Positions 41,322 through 50,749 of a stretch of 64,000 bases of DNA are shown here, piece after piece. Made by a program: the position numbers and the translations under genes. Position 1 is the stretch's first letter. Every line of letters begins with the position of its first letter. Under the pieces are notes generated by a model. It was given only the letters and a program-made list of their open reading frames with translations, was not told where the DNA came from and did no database searches. The DNA is from a virus: IMG/VR virus record IMGVR_UViG_3300042305_001773, positions 1-64,000 of that record; one strand, 5' to 3'.

Positions 41322-43511
41322 TTACTTACTGGAATCGGCGGCATCGTCGTCGTCCAGAATGCTTTTGCTGGCTTGGGGTTTGGCGTCTGGATATTTTAAC
41401 AGCCGCCGCTTCTTCTTTGAAAGCGGGCGTTTGGGCGGCGTTAATTTGAGCGTTTGAAACACAGCGCTCGCCTTTTCTTGCACTTCTTTGTCTTCTGTTA
41501 ACTCTCCTCGCCGCCGCTTGAGATACTTCTTTAATTCCTGCTCCTGATAGGCTTGGAGCATAGTTTTTACTTTGTCAGACCGGGTGCGCGCAACTAACTT
41601 CGCGGGGTCAATCGCCCAGTGCTGCAGCGCCCAGCCTCGTCTTGGCGTAGGATTAGTCATAAACGGCCCGCCATGACGCGCTTTGAAGCTCGCCCAGCGC
41701 TTGATCTGGCGCGCATCTTCGTCGGGAAGCCTGCGGCCCGAATTGTAGTTCTGGTACCACTCCAGCCAGCCCTTCGGGTCATGTTCTGTCACCCATTCCG
41801 GCTTCCATTCGCCTAAACTCGCGAGCCGTGGGCCCTCTTTTTCGTATAACGACTTGTACACACCCATGCGATGCAGCTGGCCGGGCGTGAAGTCAGGCTG
41901 AAACTCAGGAAGATCCGCGCTCTGCTTCTCCTGCTCTCTTTGCTTGCGGTATTTATCGCCCTCGTCTTGCAGGATCTTGCGGAAGATCTCGTTGAGCTGT
42001 TCTTTCTCGGCGGTAAGGTGTTCAAGTACTTCGTCACCTGTGCGCTCGCGCTTGTACCCCATGAGCTTGCCGATGAAGCTCGGGTCTTGGCTGGCACTTA
42101 GATATCTTTGCACTTGGACGTTCTTGAGTTCTTCAGGGAGATCTCGATGCGAGTCAAAGCGCAGACCACGACCACGAGCTTGCTGGCTGCGCGACTCATG
42201 CCAGTGCGGATCTAAAAGCTGAATGAGACTGGTGCCCTTGGTAGACAAACCCTCGGCGCCAGCAGGGCCAATTAAGAGCGCCCGGAGCTTGCCTTGGTTG
42301 TATGCGTCCACAGCGGCTTGGCGCGCCTTTGAGCTAACGCCGCCATGGAAAAACGCATGCGGGATCTTGGCTTTCTCTAGACCAGCTGCGTAGGGCGCCA
42401 AGCCAGAGTCAATGAAGTTGGAATAGATAATCGCCTTCTTGCGCTTGTCTTCACCCAGTGTCTTCTGCAGGTTCTGAAACGCGGCTTGTAATTTGGCGCT
42501 CTGCTGAAACGCCTTGGCCGGATCTTTGTCGGCGCGGAACGGCTGCGTGGATAAGCTCACTTGGCGCAGGCCCGTGAGAAAGCTATTTAACTTGGCCAGC
42601 TCGTCGCGGGACAACGGAAACTCTTGATCCAGCTTCCACAAAAACCCCGGCGGAATCTTCGTGCGAATAGCTTTTTGAATCTTGTCCTGCGCGTTGGACA
42701 ACGGTACGCGCACGACCTCTTCTTTAACATTTACACCTTCGGGCGTTTTGCTGGGCTGGTAATCTACTTTGCCTGCAAGCAACTGCCGCAGTTCTTTTTC
42801 GTTCTTGACGACTGGCTTGACGCCGGGCTTCACGCCACGCAGCCAACCAAACAAACCCGGCCGCACGGTTTTGTAGTCGATATACCGCTTCTCGAATTCT
42901 TCCGGCGTAATCTCTTTGTTATGGAGCATCGAGAGCAGATTGGCGAGATCCGTAGGCGAATTCGTGATCGGCGAACCAGTAAGTAACATTAAACGCTTCG
43001 CCTGCGCGGCGGCTTCAGCAGCTCCGGCCGAACTCGCGCTCCCCGGATTACGGAGCCTGTGCGCCTCGTCCATGATCAGCGTGCTGGGCGGCTTTTGAAA
43101 CTTCTTGCCCAGCGCCAGCCCCGTGTAGCTCATGATCTCGGGGTTAGAGTTCTGCGTGAACTTCTTGATTTCTTTGTCGAAATTACCCCTGAGACTAGCC
43201 GGGACTACCACGCCATACTCTTCGCCGTCTTGCTTCTTCGCTTCTTCAGCGGCGGCCAGTGAAGACAGCGATTTACCAGAACCTAAGCCGTGATAGACCA
43301 GTAAGCGCGGATCAGTGGTAGAAATACGGTCGGCGATTCTCTGCTGATGTTCCTGCAGCTGGATCTCGGGAAGAAGTTCAGCTTGTTTTTCGCTGCCGTT
43401 TTGGCGCTCGGAATTCCCGGCTGCCAAATTGGCCACTTTGTGCCATACGCTATCGGGCAGTGCGGATGGCTTGGGAGTGCTGCCGAGAATGCTATTTATT
43501 TCTGCGCTCAT
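41322..43511 (-). CDS. SNF2/superfamily 2 helicase-like ATPase
   Basis: 729 aa from the ATG at 43511, two bases after the preceding stop. Motif I VYHGLGSGKSLSSLAAA, motif II TLIMDEAHRLRNP, motif III LMLLTGSPITNSP, and C-terminal motifs AIIYSNF, AEGLSTKGTSLIQLLDPHW and QQARGRGLRFDSH. This is the Snf2/VETF-like arrangement used to translocate on DNA or remodel protein-DNA complexes. A Trp-rich extension (DPKGWLEWYQNYNSGRRLPD, then RQIKRW) and basic tail follow. In poxviruses related ATPases work with viral RNA polymerase; a similar role here would be inference. Confidence 0.85.
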   Translation of the reverse strand: MSAEINSILGSTPKPSALPDSVWHKVANLAAGNSERQNGSEKQAELLPEIQLQEHQQRIADRISTTDPRLLVYHGLGSGKSLSSLAAAEEAKKQDGEEYGVVVPASLRGNFDKEIKKFTQNSNPEIMSYTGLALGKKFQKPPSTLIMDEAHRLRNPGSASSAGAAEAAAQAKRLMLLTGSPITNSPTDLANLLSMLHNKEITPEEFEKRYIDYKTVRPGLFGWLRGVKPGVKPVVKNEKELRQLLAGKVDYQPSKTPEGVNVKEEVVRVPLSNAQDKIQKAIRTKIPPGFLWKLDQEFPLSRDELAKLNSFLTGLRQVSLSTQPFRADKDPAKAFQQSAKLQAAFQNLQKTLGEDKRKKAIIYSNFIDSGLAPYAAGLEKAKIPHAFFHGGVSSKARQAAVDAYNQGKLRALLIGPAGAEGLSTKGTSLIQLLDPHWHESRSQQARGRGLRFDSHRDLPEELKNVQVQRYLSASQDPSFIGKLMGYKRERTGDEVLEHLTAEKEQLNEIFRKILQDEGDKYRKQREQEKQSADLPEFQPDFTPGQLHRMGVYKSLYEKEGPRLASLGEWKPEWVTEHDPKGWLEWYQNYNSGRRLPDEDARQIKRWASFKARHGGPFMTNPTPRRGWALQHWAIDPAKLVARTRSDKVKTMLQAYQEQELKKYLKRRRGELTEDKEVQEKASAVFQTLKLTPPKRPLSKKKRRLLKYPDAKPQASKSILDDDDAADSSK

Positions 43512-43513
43512 GC

Positions 43514-43759
43514 TCAGTTCACCATGAGATTGCGCGCAGTTTGATACATCGCCCACAGCCCCAAGCCGGCGGACACCAAGCCCAGATATTTAAACGACGT
43601 GTACACCGTGACAAAGAAGTAAATGCCGAGCCAACACGCCAACGCACCCGTCACAACTGCGGCGATTATCCATTTTTTCACCGCAAACAATGCGGCGATT
43701 GGCCCGCACAGCAGCACGGCGCACACGATGAAAAAGACCAGTAACGCCAGACTTTCCAT
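43514..43759 (-). CDS. small three-helix membrane protein
   Basis: 81 aa, almost entirely hydrophobic: LALLVFFIVCAVLLCGPIAA, IIAAVVTGALACWLGIYFFV and YLGLVSAGLGLWAMY. Directly between the secreted protease and the helicase. Unknown function. Confidence 0.6.
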   Translation of the reverse strand: MESLALLVFFIVCAVLLCGPIAALFAVKKWIIAAVVTGALACWLGIYFFVTVYTSFKYLGLVSAGLGLWAMYQTARNLMVN

Positions 43760-43766
43760 GTCGTGC

Positions 43767-44615
43767 CTATTCCGCAGGAGTGCTGTTTACGCTGGCTTTC
43801 GGCTCTGGCCCTAATGTAGCCTGACCGACCAGCGCGTGCTCGTGTTGTCGGATCTGCAATTCTACCCAATCCCGGTACATACTCACACGCGTAAATGCGC
43901 TGTCGTCGCCATAGGTCCCGTCTGGTTTTCCGTCGGCGTGCGCCAAAAAAGAGTTAATCCCGGCCAGTTCGTTGCCGATAAACATGCCGCCCCCTGAATC
44001 TCCGGGCGCAATCATGAACTCCAGCGGAAACCGCCCATCTCGCCGTGGTGAGCAGGCCACCACCGAGAGAAACGCTGACGAAAGTTTGTTTTGCCCCGCG
44101 CGCCGTTTGTTGTCGGACGTGGTAGCGCCTGTAGTAAAATTCCCCGTTGAACCCCAGCCCGCAATGGTGACCGACTTCCCGTTTTCATCTGCTTTGCTGT
44201 ACAGCGGCACGTAAAAGTCCAGTTTGAAATCTTCTTCCACGTAGCACAGCGCGATGTCGTGCAGGCCCACTTTGTCTTCGTTGTAATCTTTGTGCCGAAC
44301 TTTGTATGCCACCGGGTGTTTCTTCTCGCCAACGTAAATCACATCGTGTTTTGATTCGTTAATAACATGCGCCGCGGTCAATGCCCAATGCGGTCGAATA
44401 ATCACCGCCGACGCTAGTTGCTCGTGGGTTTTCTCGCACTTCTTGCAGTCCACAATGTTCGTGATGCGGACGACAAAGGGAAACTGCTTGCCAAATTCGA
44501 CGTACTTGGCGTCCGGCGTGTTGGGGTCGATCGTGCCAGCCATCGCTACCCGAGAGGCAGCGATCAGAATAATCACGTAGCGTAGCAGGCGGGCGAATAG
44601 TTCTTGCGCGTTCAT
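43767..44615 (-). CDS. secreted trypsin-like serine protease
   Basis: 282 aa. Signal peptide ending about residue 26 (YVIILIAASRVAMA). Complete catalytic triad in chymotrypsin order: His83 (ALTAAHVIN), Asp120 (LHDIALCYV) and Ser207 (APGDSGGGMFIG). Two Cys pairs could form disulfides, consistent with export. No propeptide cleavage site of the trypsinogen type is obvious. Phage-borne S1 proteases are uncommon; it could modify the host envelope or defend against surface factors (inference). Confidence 0.85.
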   Translation of the reverse strand: MNAQELFARLLRYVIILIAASRVAMAGTIDPNTPDAKYVEFGKQFPFVVRITNIVDCKKCEKTHEQLASAVIIRPHWALTAAHVINESKHDVIYVGEKKHPVAYKVRHKDYNEDKVGLHDIALCYVEEDFKLDFYVPLYSKADENGKSVTIAGWGSTGNFTTGATTSDNKRRAGQNKLSSAFLSVVACSPRRDGRFPLEFMIAPGDSGGGMFIGNELAGINSFLAHADGKPDGTYGDDSAFTRVSMYRDWVELQIRQHEHALVGQATLGPEPKASVNSTPAE

Positions 44616-44653
44616 GGCAAGCCCCCAGTCTTTGATATGTAAGTGTTGCTATC

Positions 44654-46669
44654 TCATGCTTGTGGTTGTTGTGGTTTCAAGAGTGTCATGGCCTTGGCAA
44701 ACATGTGCGGATCGAGCTTGGGCCGCGGCGGAAGCTTGGGCGAGCGCCACAGGCTCTGATTAAACCCAGTCAAACCGTAACCAGCGGCGCCCATCAGGCC
44801 CATGGCGCCAATCCCGGCGCCCACGCGGCCTCGGAAGCCCTTGGCGAGGTCTTTCATCGCTTGGCCTTTGTGCGTGACTAGCACCGGCTCGAAGATATCG
44901 CTGAGCGCCACGCGATTGGGCAGCCACGCATTGGGATCGCCTTTGAATTTGCCGCCAATCAGGCGTTCATACAAGCTCGCTGGGCCGCCGCCGCAATGTG
45001 TACCATAGCAGTTGGTGCGGCCAAACATGCGGCGGAATGTATTTAATCCAGCAACTTCGCCCACCGCGGTCTGACCAGCAGCGACGCCAGCGTAGGGATC
45101 AACACCCATACGCTTGGCGGCCTGTAAAAACTCTGCCTCGTTGTTAATCTTGGCGCGATACGGCTCTTTGACGCGCATCCATAACGTCGGCTTGTGTCCG
45201 ACTGGCTCTTTCTTGCCGCGATAGTATCCACGCGGATTCTGGCTGGAACCCTCAGTCACCGTGTGCTTGTACACCGTGTCGGCGCCGTGCGGGACCAGTC
45301 TTTGCGGGCGCTCTTCTAATTGGCGCTCCACGGTTTTGATCCAGCCGTCGTCATGTAACCCGGTGTTGTCGCGAAAGCCGTCCAGCCAGTCACGCACAGC
45401 ATCGCGCGCGCCGCCCAGACCCTTTTGCCACCAGCCCTTGATGGCGTCTTTGGGTAAGTCAGCGCCGTGCGCAGCGATGTAATCAGCCGGCGTGCGCCCA
45501 GCATTCGTGGCGCTCATGCCGCCGTGAAGCAAGCTCGGCACGAACGTCTCAAACTGCTTGGGTTTAAATAGCTTTGACTTGGGGAGCGCAGCAGGATTAC
45601 CACCGGCGGCTTCTAAGAGCGCTTCCACCGTGCGCTTCTGCGTCGGCGTCTGTGGGCCGCGTGCTTCCATGCTGCGCGCCAGATTATCCCACCGCTCTGG
45701 AGCTGTACGCCTGAGATCCTGTGCGATCTGCTTGAACTTGGGATTCTTCGCAGCCATCTCATCGAAGCGCTTCGCCAGTGCTTCTTGACGGTCTGCGCTG
45801 CCTGTTAACTGTGTTAATTCACGCTCAAAGTTCTGCGCTTTTGTATCTGGCCCGTCAAAGAAGCCGCCTTCAAACGTCGGCGACCATGTCTCGCGTAAGC
45901 CACCACGCGGGCCAGTTTTTAACTCGCCGGTCTGTGTCTTACTGGCATCTTCTGAGACCCGTGCAAGAAAACGCTTGAAGCCTTTGACAGCTTTTGTCTT
46001 GGCGCCGACAGCTTTGTTTACTTCGGCGAGATCAGGGCGCGGGACTTTTGGCGGCGTGGCAGATTTCCCAGCACTGACCGCTGCGTCATAGGCGTCCCAC
46101 GCTTTCTGTCGGGCTTGGAGCTGCGCTAACTGTTTTGTTCGGCCCCGCAAGCGTTCCTTTGCGTTGCCGTAGGACTCTGTGCCCTGCATGTTCTCTTTGG
46201 CATCAGCAGCGACAGACTTGCGCCACGCTTCCGGGTCACGCATCTGGGGAGAATACAGCTCGCCGCGGTCGTTGATTAAGTAGGGCAGTGGCGCGCCTAA
46301 CTCACCCTTGGGTACGCCCGTGACGCTCCAATGTGGACGCACGTAGGGCCCGGCGACTTGGCCGTGGGCGCCCGGGCCGCCAGATGCTGCATGCGACCCA
46401 CGCACCAGCGTGTTCGTAAATAAATCGCCGCCGCCCTGTAAGCCAGACAGGCCAAAGTCGCCCGGCTGGACTTCTTTCATGACCTTTTTGAGGTCCACGA
46501 GGCCGTTGGCGAGCGTAGCATCTGGGGCTGATTCGAGAATCTTGCGGTACTGCGGGTACTCGCGAAAGATGTATTCCAGCAGGCTCACGCCGGGCGGAAG
46601 GGCGGCGATACCGGCGCCAACGGGGCGGTAGTCAAACGGCGCTTTGGAGGAAGACTCTTGTGCGGGCAT
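44654..46669 (-). CDS. large protein with Cys/His C-terminal domain and glycine-zipper tail
   Basis: 671 aa. Long helical, Lys/Ala-rich first 400 residues, then a compact C-terminal part with FGRTNCYGTHCGGGPASLYE and LPNRVALSDIFEPVLVTH. Together these recall permuted NlpC/P60-like folds where a Cys precedes a helix and a later His completes the site. A Gly-rich hydrophobic segment (GRVGAGIGAMGLMGAAGYG) ends the chain. The enzymatic reading is tentative. A 19-bp tandem repeat lies about 100 bases upstream. Confidence 0.5.
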   Translation of the reverse strand: MPAQESSSKAPFDYRPVGAGIAALPPGVSLLEYIFREYPQYRKILESAPDATLANGLVDLKKVMKEVQPGDFGLSGLQGGGDLFTNTLVRGSHAASGGPGAHGQVAGPYVRPHWSVTGVPKGELGAPLPYLINDRGELYSPQMRDPEAWRKSVAADAKENMQGTESYGNAKERLRGRTKQLAQLQARQKAWDAYDAAVSAGKSATPPKVPRPDLAEVNKAVGAKTKAVKGFKRFLARVSEDASKTQTGELKTGPRGGLRETWSPTFEGGFFDGPDTKAQNFERELTQLTGSADRQEALAKRFDEMAAKNPKFKQIAQDLRRTAPERWDNLARSMEARGPQTPTQKRTVEALLEAAGGNPAALPKSKLFKPKQFETFVPSLLHGGMSATNAGRTPADYIAAHGADLPKDAIKGWWQKGLGGARDAVRDWLDGFRDNTGLHDDGWIKTVERQLEERPQRLVPHGADTVYKHTVTEGSSQNPRGYYRGKKEPVGHKPTLWMRVKEPYRAKINNEAEFLQAAKRMGVDPYAGVAAGQTAVGEVAGLNTFRRMFGRTNCYGTHCGGGPASLYERLIGGKFKGDPNAWLPNRVALSDIFEPVLVTHKGQAMKDLAKGFRGRVGAGIGAMGLMGAAGYGLTGFNQSLWRSPKLPPRPKLDPHMFAKAMTLLKPQQPQA

Positions 46670-46764
46670 AGTGCGGCCGTCGCGTTGCTAACAATATTCC
46701 GCCATTCTACTGCGCTTTATTCTATTACAAAAGCTGCGTTGGGCTGAAAACTCATTACGGCGCT

Positions 46765-46802
46765 GTAAAAACAGTTACCAGAGGTAAAAACAGTTACCAG
46801 AG
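46765..46802. repeat. tandem 19-bp direct repeat, operator-like
   Basis: Two exact adjacent copies of GTAAAAACAGTTACCAGAG, each containing the partial dyad GTAA-N5-TTAC on the plus strand. They lie between a terminator and the start region of the 671-aa gene, where a repressor or activator site would be expected. Confidence 0.6.
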
Positions 46803-46811
46803 CGCTGATAG

Positions 46812-46855
46812 CTAAAAAAACGCTTAGCAGCCGGGAGTGGTTAGCTCCCGGCTGC
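46812..46855 (-). terminator. intrinsic terminator of the 204-aa gene
   Basis: Perfect 11-bp stem GCAGCCGGGAG/CTCCCGGCTGC (46827-46837 and 46845-46855) with a 7-nt loop, followed on the minus strand by TAAGCG and seven T. Ends in the TTTTAGCTATCAG sequence shared by other terminators in this region. Confidence 0.9.
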
Positions 46856-46870
46856 GTCTGCGTTCTTCGC

Positions 46871-47485
46871 TCACACTTCGGCGTCGTCGGGAAACAGGTC
46901 GTGTTCCGACCGTTCCCAATCGTTGTCGAAGCAGTTATCCTCGATCAGCTGCTCGAACTCGGCCTCGGCATCGTCTTCGTCTGCGGCGCCGTACAACTCT
47001 TCTTCGAGTTCACGGCGGGCGCGGGCGAAGCGAGCCTTGACCTTTTCCAGACCCTCGGCGTCGGTTTCCTGCACACCGTTGTTGGGGTACAGGCCGCCGT
47101 ACTGGGCCGCGCGGTCTTCGATCCGCCGGAGGTAGACCACAGCGGCACGGTAACTGGTGAACGTTGCGTCCCAGTCGCCATAGCCGTCGTAGTTCGTGCC
47201 TTCGGAGATGTAGAAGAAACCAGCGCGGTCCTCGACGTCGAGCGCAGCTTCGTAGCTGCTGGCCTCGCCATCGGACTTGGCGAGGCAGTCATCGCAGTAG
47301 TAGACGGGCTCCCATCCGAAGGAGTCCGTTTCACCTTTTACGATGACAGTCGCGTCGTTTGTGCACAGGCAGTTGTAGCCCTCGCACTTTTCGGTGGCGA
47401 CGACGAAAGTACCACCGGGGCCGGCTCCGAACTGCAAGGTTTTGCCATTGTCAGCGGGGATGCGGGCCTTAATCGTCAGTGCCAT
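46871..47485 (-). CDS. acidic zinc-finger protein, 204 aa
   Basis: Begins behind CTCCAAAGGAGATAACC. Cys cluster CEGYNCLC, then YYCDDC about 25 residues later, suggests one zinc site. C-terminal 60 residues are strongly acidic (ADEDDAEAEFEQLIED). It is a stand-alone unit: promoter motif at 47566-47598 and terminator at 46812-46855. Unknown function; acidic small proteins of this kind are often host-takeover or DNA-mimic factors, which is only a possibility. Confidence 0.65.
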   Translation of the reverse strand: MALTIKARIPADNGKTLQFGAGPGGTFVVATEKCEGYNCLCTNDATVIVKGETDSFGWEPVYYCDDCLAKSDGEASSYEAALDVEDRAGFFYISEGTNYDGYGDWDATFTSYRAAVVYLRRIEDRAAQYGGLYPNNGVQETDAEGLEKVKARFARARRELEEELYGAADEDDAEAEFEQLIEDNCFDNDWERSEHDLFPDDAEV

Positions 47486-47565
47486 GGTTATCTCCTTTGG
47501 AGGTTATGGCGATGAAACGGCTGGAGACACAACACGTGGCTTACCAGCAAAGAGCTAGGCTCCTT

Positions 47566-47598
47566 ACTAGATATACCCGGTTTTGGCCGTTTATTTAG
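47566..47598 (-). promoter_or_regulatory. bipartite phage promoter motif (copy A)
   Basis: Box 1 CTAAATAAAC at 47598-47589, 13-nt spacer, box 2 TATATCTAGT at 47575-47566 on the minus strand, 81 bases upstream of the 204-aa gene's ATG. Same boxes and same 13-nt spacing occur at five other places. Confidence 0.75.
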
Positions 47599-47601
47599 AT
47601 A

Positions 47602-50199
47602 TCAGCGCCCGGGCTTGCCGGCCGGCTGTTGTCTGGCCGCGGCGTCAGCTTTAAAGCCGCCCAGTGTCTTCTTGCCATAGTGCGCGAGCAGAGGCGCAGA
47701 AGACGCCAGCATGTACGTGGGCAGGCCAATGAACGCCGACCGGCCGCCCTTGAGCTTCATCTGGCGCATGAGCTTGGCGCCCCGACGAGACGCATCAAAC
47801 TCAGACGCTAACATCGGCATAGAACCGACTGTGCCCGCAATCGCCGAGTTCCGAGAGTTGTCCTCGTTGTTTGAAAGCAGCGCGCCGGCCGTACCTAATC
47901 CAAGCGCGGGCCGGCCGATTTGATTACCGCGCATGAGCCACTTGCCGCCCATGTGGTGTCCCAGCTCGTGCGCCAAAACACCCGGATTTTTCATTCGCCA
48001 GATGTGCCCAATCGTGGGTTTTGATATCCCGATTCCCGGATTCGCTGGTGTATAAAACGCTGGAGAATTACGCACAATATCAGCAGCTGACCGGCGCATT
48101 CTGTACTTGATGTTATTCATGAGATCGCCAATCCAGTTGCCCGTTGTTTTAGGCGCTATTTTCGGGTCAATCTTGCTGGCGACGGTCAAATTATCTACGA
48201 CATCTACGCCCTGACTCTTCGCGTAGTCACTGATTTGCTGCCACGCTCTGTTCCTTTCCATCGTTACCGGGGTGTCAAACAATTCAGGGCGCGCCACACG
48301 GTTCATGTACGCAGTTAATGGCAAGCCAATCGCAGCATTTGTCGCGGGCATGCCACCGAGATACCAGCCCATCGAGTGCCCTAGACCGGGCTTAGCGGGT
48401 TCTTTTTTTTTAACTTCGGCTGCGCTTTTTTTACCAAAGCGCGCGGCAAAATCTGCGGGCGAGACCGGGCGCAATTGAAACGGCGCGGCGGGTGTAGCGG
48501 GTGCTGGGGTTGCTGCGGGCGGGGCTGGTGGTGCAGTAACCGGAGCTGCCGGGCGCTGAACAACCGGCGCAGGTTTAGCCTGCGGCGCAACAACCGGGGC
48601 CTGACGAACTGCTTGAACTGGCGCTGGTTTCGGCTGGGTTACGGCGGGGGCAGCAGGGCGTGGCGTCGGGGCTTGTGACGGCAAGCTCGTCGCGGCACCG
48701 CGTTGACTCATGTAAACGTCGCGCATTTTTTGATAAGTTTGCATTTTTTGCCATTCCGGCACGCCGTTGTTTACGTTTACCACATTCTTCATGTAGTTAG
48801 TGAGGTCTGCGGACGTGGGTCTGGCGGGCATCTTGAACGCTGTCTGCGCGGCGGCGGCCACCGGCTTTTTCGCAACCCCGCTGACCGCTTTACCGGCCAT
48901 GCGACCAATTGAGCCGAGTAAACCGGCCAGCTTCTCGCCGCCGACAGAATTAGCCGTCCCAAACGCTGCGTTACCTGTAATATCACCCGTCGAAGACAAC
49001 GCGCCGTATGAATTAATGGGATTGGCGTTGGGAGACGATCCGCCGCCAACAGGGGGTAGTTGGCCAGACGGGGCCGGGGAGCCCATGTTTGCTGGCTGGG
49101 CGGCGGGAGCCTGTGGTTGGGCCTGTGGCGCCTGTGCCTGCATGCCCATAGGCAGCGGCGTACCCATCGCAGGCATGGCGTAACGTTTAATTCCGGCGTT
49201 TGCAGGCATGCGGGCAGCCTCTCGGGCCTCAATTTCAGCCCTTTCATTCTCTATCGCCTGCATAATGGGCTGCGACAAAACCGCTGAGATCTTCGCTAAC
49301 AAGGGATTTATTACGTTATTTGGCTTTGTTTCCGAGTTACACCTTTCGCCCTTGGTTTTGACGACCTTGGGTGGATTTTCGCCTGCAACTGTTGGCTTAT
49401 CACTGGCCGGCTGCTCGATATAGACCTCTTTAGTATCCGCTTGCTTGGATAATTTCCTGTAAATATCGAGGGCTACAGAGTTTACAGCCGATTGTTTATA
49501 AGTTGTCATATTGGGTTTATTTGCAAAGGCTGCGTTAATGGGGGATTGGCTTGCGGTACCGGTGACATGGGGCAAAAACCCGACAACTCCACCAACACCA
49601 AGGTTCATGACACCGTTTGCGACCCCGATACCCTTCTCTAATGTCTCGGTGGGGAGTTCGCCGTACTGTGTGACATAGCGCTGGGTCTGATTCTGAAGCT
49701 GCTGGACGTCATTGAAGGCTTTAGTGGCCTTGTTGACGGTACTTTTATTAACGCCAGCGATTGTTTTAGGTAGTTTCGCGTTTACGAGCTTATCGGAGAG
49801 TTCTAATTGGCGCGCAGACAGAACAGCGGCGTTTGGGAGGCGCTTGAGTAGCCTGTACGAGCGCATGGGGTTAAAGAACAGCACGCTTTCCCTTGCCGCG
49901 TTGTTAAATAACTGCTGCAACATCGGCGAGCCAACCCGTTTTGATAGCATTCCGGCAGCTGCAAGGCCGGCGGTTGTGCCCAGAGTGCTTAATCCGGCGG
50001 CAGCGGCAGTGTCTCGGGCTGCGGCACCGGGAGAAAAGTCGGCTTTTTTGCTATCTGTATCTGACTCGGGCTCTTTTTTACTGTCAGACGCGTACATGGG
50101 GAGTTTCTTTTTGGTCGGATACTCATGCGCCCAGCGTTTAGCGATCTCTGGATGCTCGGCCCACAGAAACCTACGCTGTTTTTCAGACTTAAACGGCAT
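47602..50199 (-). CDS. large virion-type protein with C-terminal HExxH zinc peptidase domain
   Basis: 865 aa from the ATG at 50199; the start MPFKSEKQRRFLWAEHPEIA is a widespread phage N-terminal motif (MPFKSKxQxRxxxAxxPEIAKxW). The middle is Pro/Ala/Gln-rich linker. Residues about 730-830 contain NPGVLAHELGHHMGGKWL and, 70 residues later, MLASEFDASRRGAKLM: an HExGHH zinc motif plus the ExDASRRA third-ligand helix of Zn_peptidase_2-type neutral peptidases. Hydrophobic Gly-rich stretches flank the site. Membrane-linked or virion protease is plausible. Confidence 0.65.
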   Translation of the reverse strand: MPFKSEKQRRFLWAEHPEIAKRWAHEYPTKKKLPMYASDSKKEPESDTDSKKADFSPGAAARDTAAAAGLSTLGTTAGLAAAGMLSKRVGSPMLQQLFNNAARESVLFFNPMRSYRLLKRLPNAAVLSARQLELSDKLVNAKLPKTIAGVNKSTVNKATKAFNDVQQLQNQTQRYVTQYGELPTETLEKGIGVANGVMNLGVGGVVGFLPHVTGTASQSPINAAFANKPNMTTYKQSAVNSVALDIYRKLSKQADTKEVYIEQPASDKPTVAGENPPKVVKTKGERCNSETKPNNVINPLLAKISAVLSQPIMQAIENERAEIEAREAARMPANAGIKRYAMPAMGTPLPMGMQAQAPQAQPQAPAAQPANMGSPAPSGQLPPVGGGSSPNANPINSYGALSSTGDITGNAAFGTANSVGGEKLAGLLGSIGRMAGKAVSGVAKKPVAAAAQTAFKMPARPTSADLTNYMKNVVNVNNGVPEWQKMQTYQKMRDVYMSQRGAATSLPSQAPTPRPAAPAVTQPKPAPVQAVRQAPVVAPQAKPAPVVQRPAAPVTAPPAPPAATPAPATPAAPFQLRPVSPADFAARFGKKSAAEVKKKEPAKPGLGHSMGWYLGGMPATNAAIGLPLTAYMNRVARPELFDTPVTMERNRAWQQISDYAKSQGVDVVDNLTVASKIDPKIAPKTTGNWIGDLMNNIKYRMRRSAADIVRNSPAFYTPANPGIGISKPTIGHIWRMKNPGVLAHELGHHMGGKWLMRGNQIGRPALGLGTAGALLSNNEDNSRNSAIAGTVGSMPMLASEFDASRRGAKLMRQMKLKGGRSAFIGLPTYMLASSAPLLAHYGKKTLGGFKADAAARQQPAGKPGR

Positions 50200-50416
50200 G
50201 GCGTAGCTCAAACGATAGTGAACTCAGAGGAATTCCCGGATAGTTGGAGTTCGAACTAGTCGGAAAAACCTACGAGTTGGGCGGCGCGGCTGTTCCCAAG
50301 CTGAATACGCCCCATTTTGGCATACAAGGGCTGAGAAGAAAAGGGCGCTCGACGCGTCTGATACACTAGAGGGTGGCTTGGGGAATGCAATCAGGCGTTT
50401 CGACAAGGAGGTCGCC
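50200..50416. other. divergent intergenic region
   Basis: 216 bases between the 865-aa minus-strand gene and the plus-strand thioredoxin-like gene. No gene seen. On the plus strand TGATACACT at about 50359 resembles an extended -10 element and AAGGAGG sits at 50405; no good -35 and no copy of the bipartite motif. Confidence 0.4.
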
Positions 50417-50746
50417 ATGAAAGTTCTAAGAATTATGTTATTTAGCCTGCTGTGCGTGCTGAATACGGGACTAGCCTGCGCCGATACCGTGTTAATGTTC
50501 TCCGCAGAATGGTGCAAATACTGCCAGATCGCCAAAAGGGATCTCTTGGAGAACAAAGACGAGGTGGCAGAGTGGAATGTTGAGGTGGTCGATGCTGATG
50601 CGAGCCGAGAAATGGTGCAGCAGTATGGCGTGAAAACGCTCCCGACGTTTATCTATCTAAATGACGCCGGGGAAGAAGTCGACCGGGTGGCTGGCTATAA
50701 GGGCTACAACCGGCTGAAGCGCTGGGTCGAGCGAAATAAGCGCTGA
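50417..50746 (+). CDS. secreted thioredoxin-like protein
   Basis: 109 aa from the ATG at 50417 (AAGGAGG six bases upstream). Signal peptide MKVLRIMLFSLLCVLNTGLA, then the thioredoxin fold with active site FSAEWCKYCQIAK (CxxC as CKYC), the cis-proline motif VKTLPTFIYL and a C-terminal helix. The CKYC dipeptide and export suggest periplasmic disulfide exchange rather than cytosolic ribonucleotide reduction. The only plus-strand gene in the window; its stop is four bases from a hairpin shared with the convergent 218-aa gene. Confidence 0.85.
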   Translation: MKVLRIMLFSLLCVLNTGLACADTVLMFSAEWCKYCQIAKRDLLENKDEVAEWNVEVVDADASREMVQQYGVKTLPTFIYLNDAGEEVDRVAGYKGYNRLKRWVERNKR

Positions 50747-50749
50747 TAT

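Noticed and set aside
50224-50556. 110-codon minus-strand frame opposite the thioredoxin gene
   Set aside because: The plus-strand thioredoxin with signal peptide and CxxC explains these bases.
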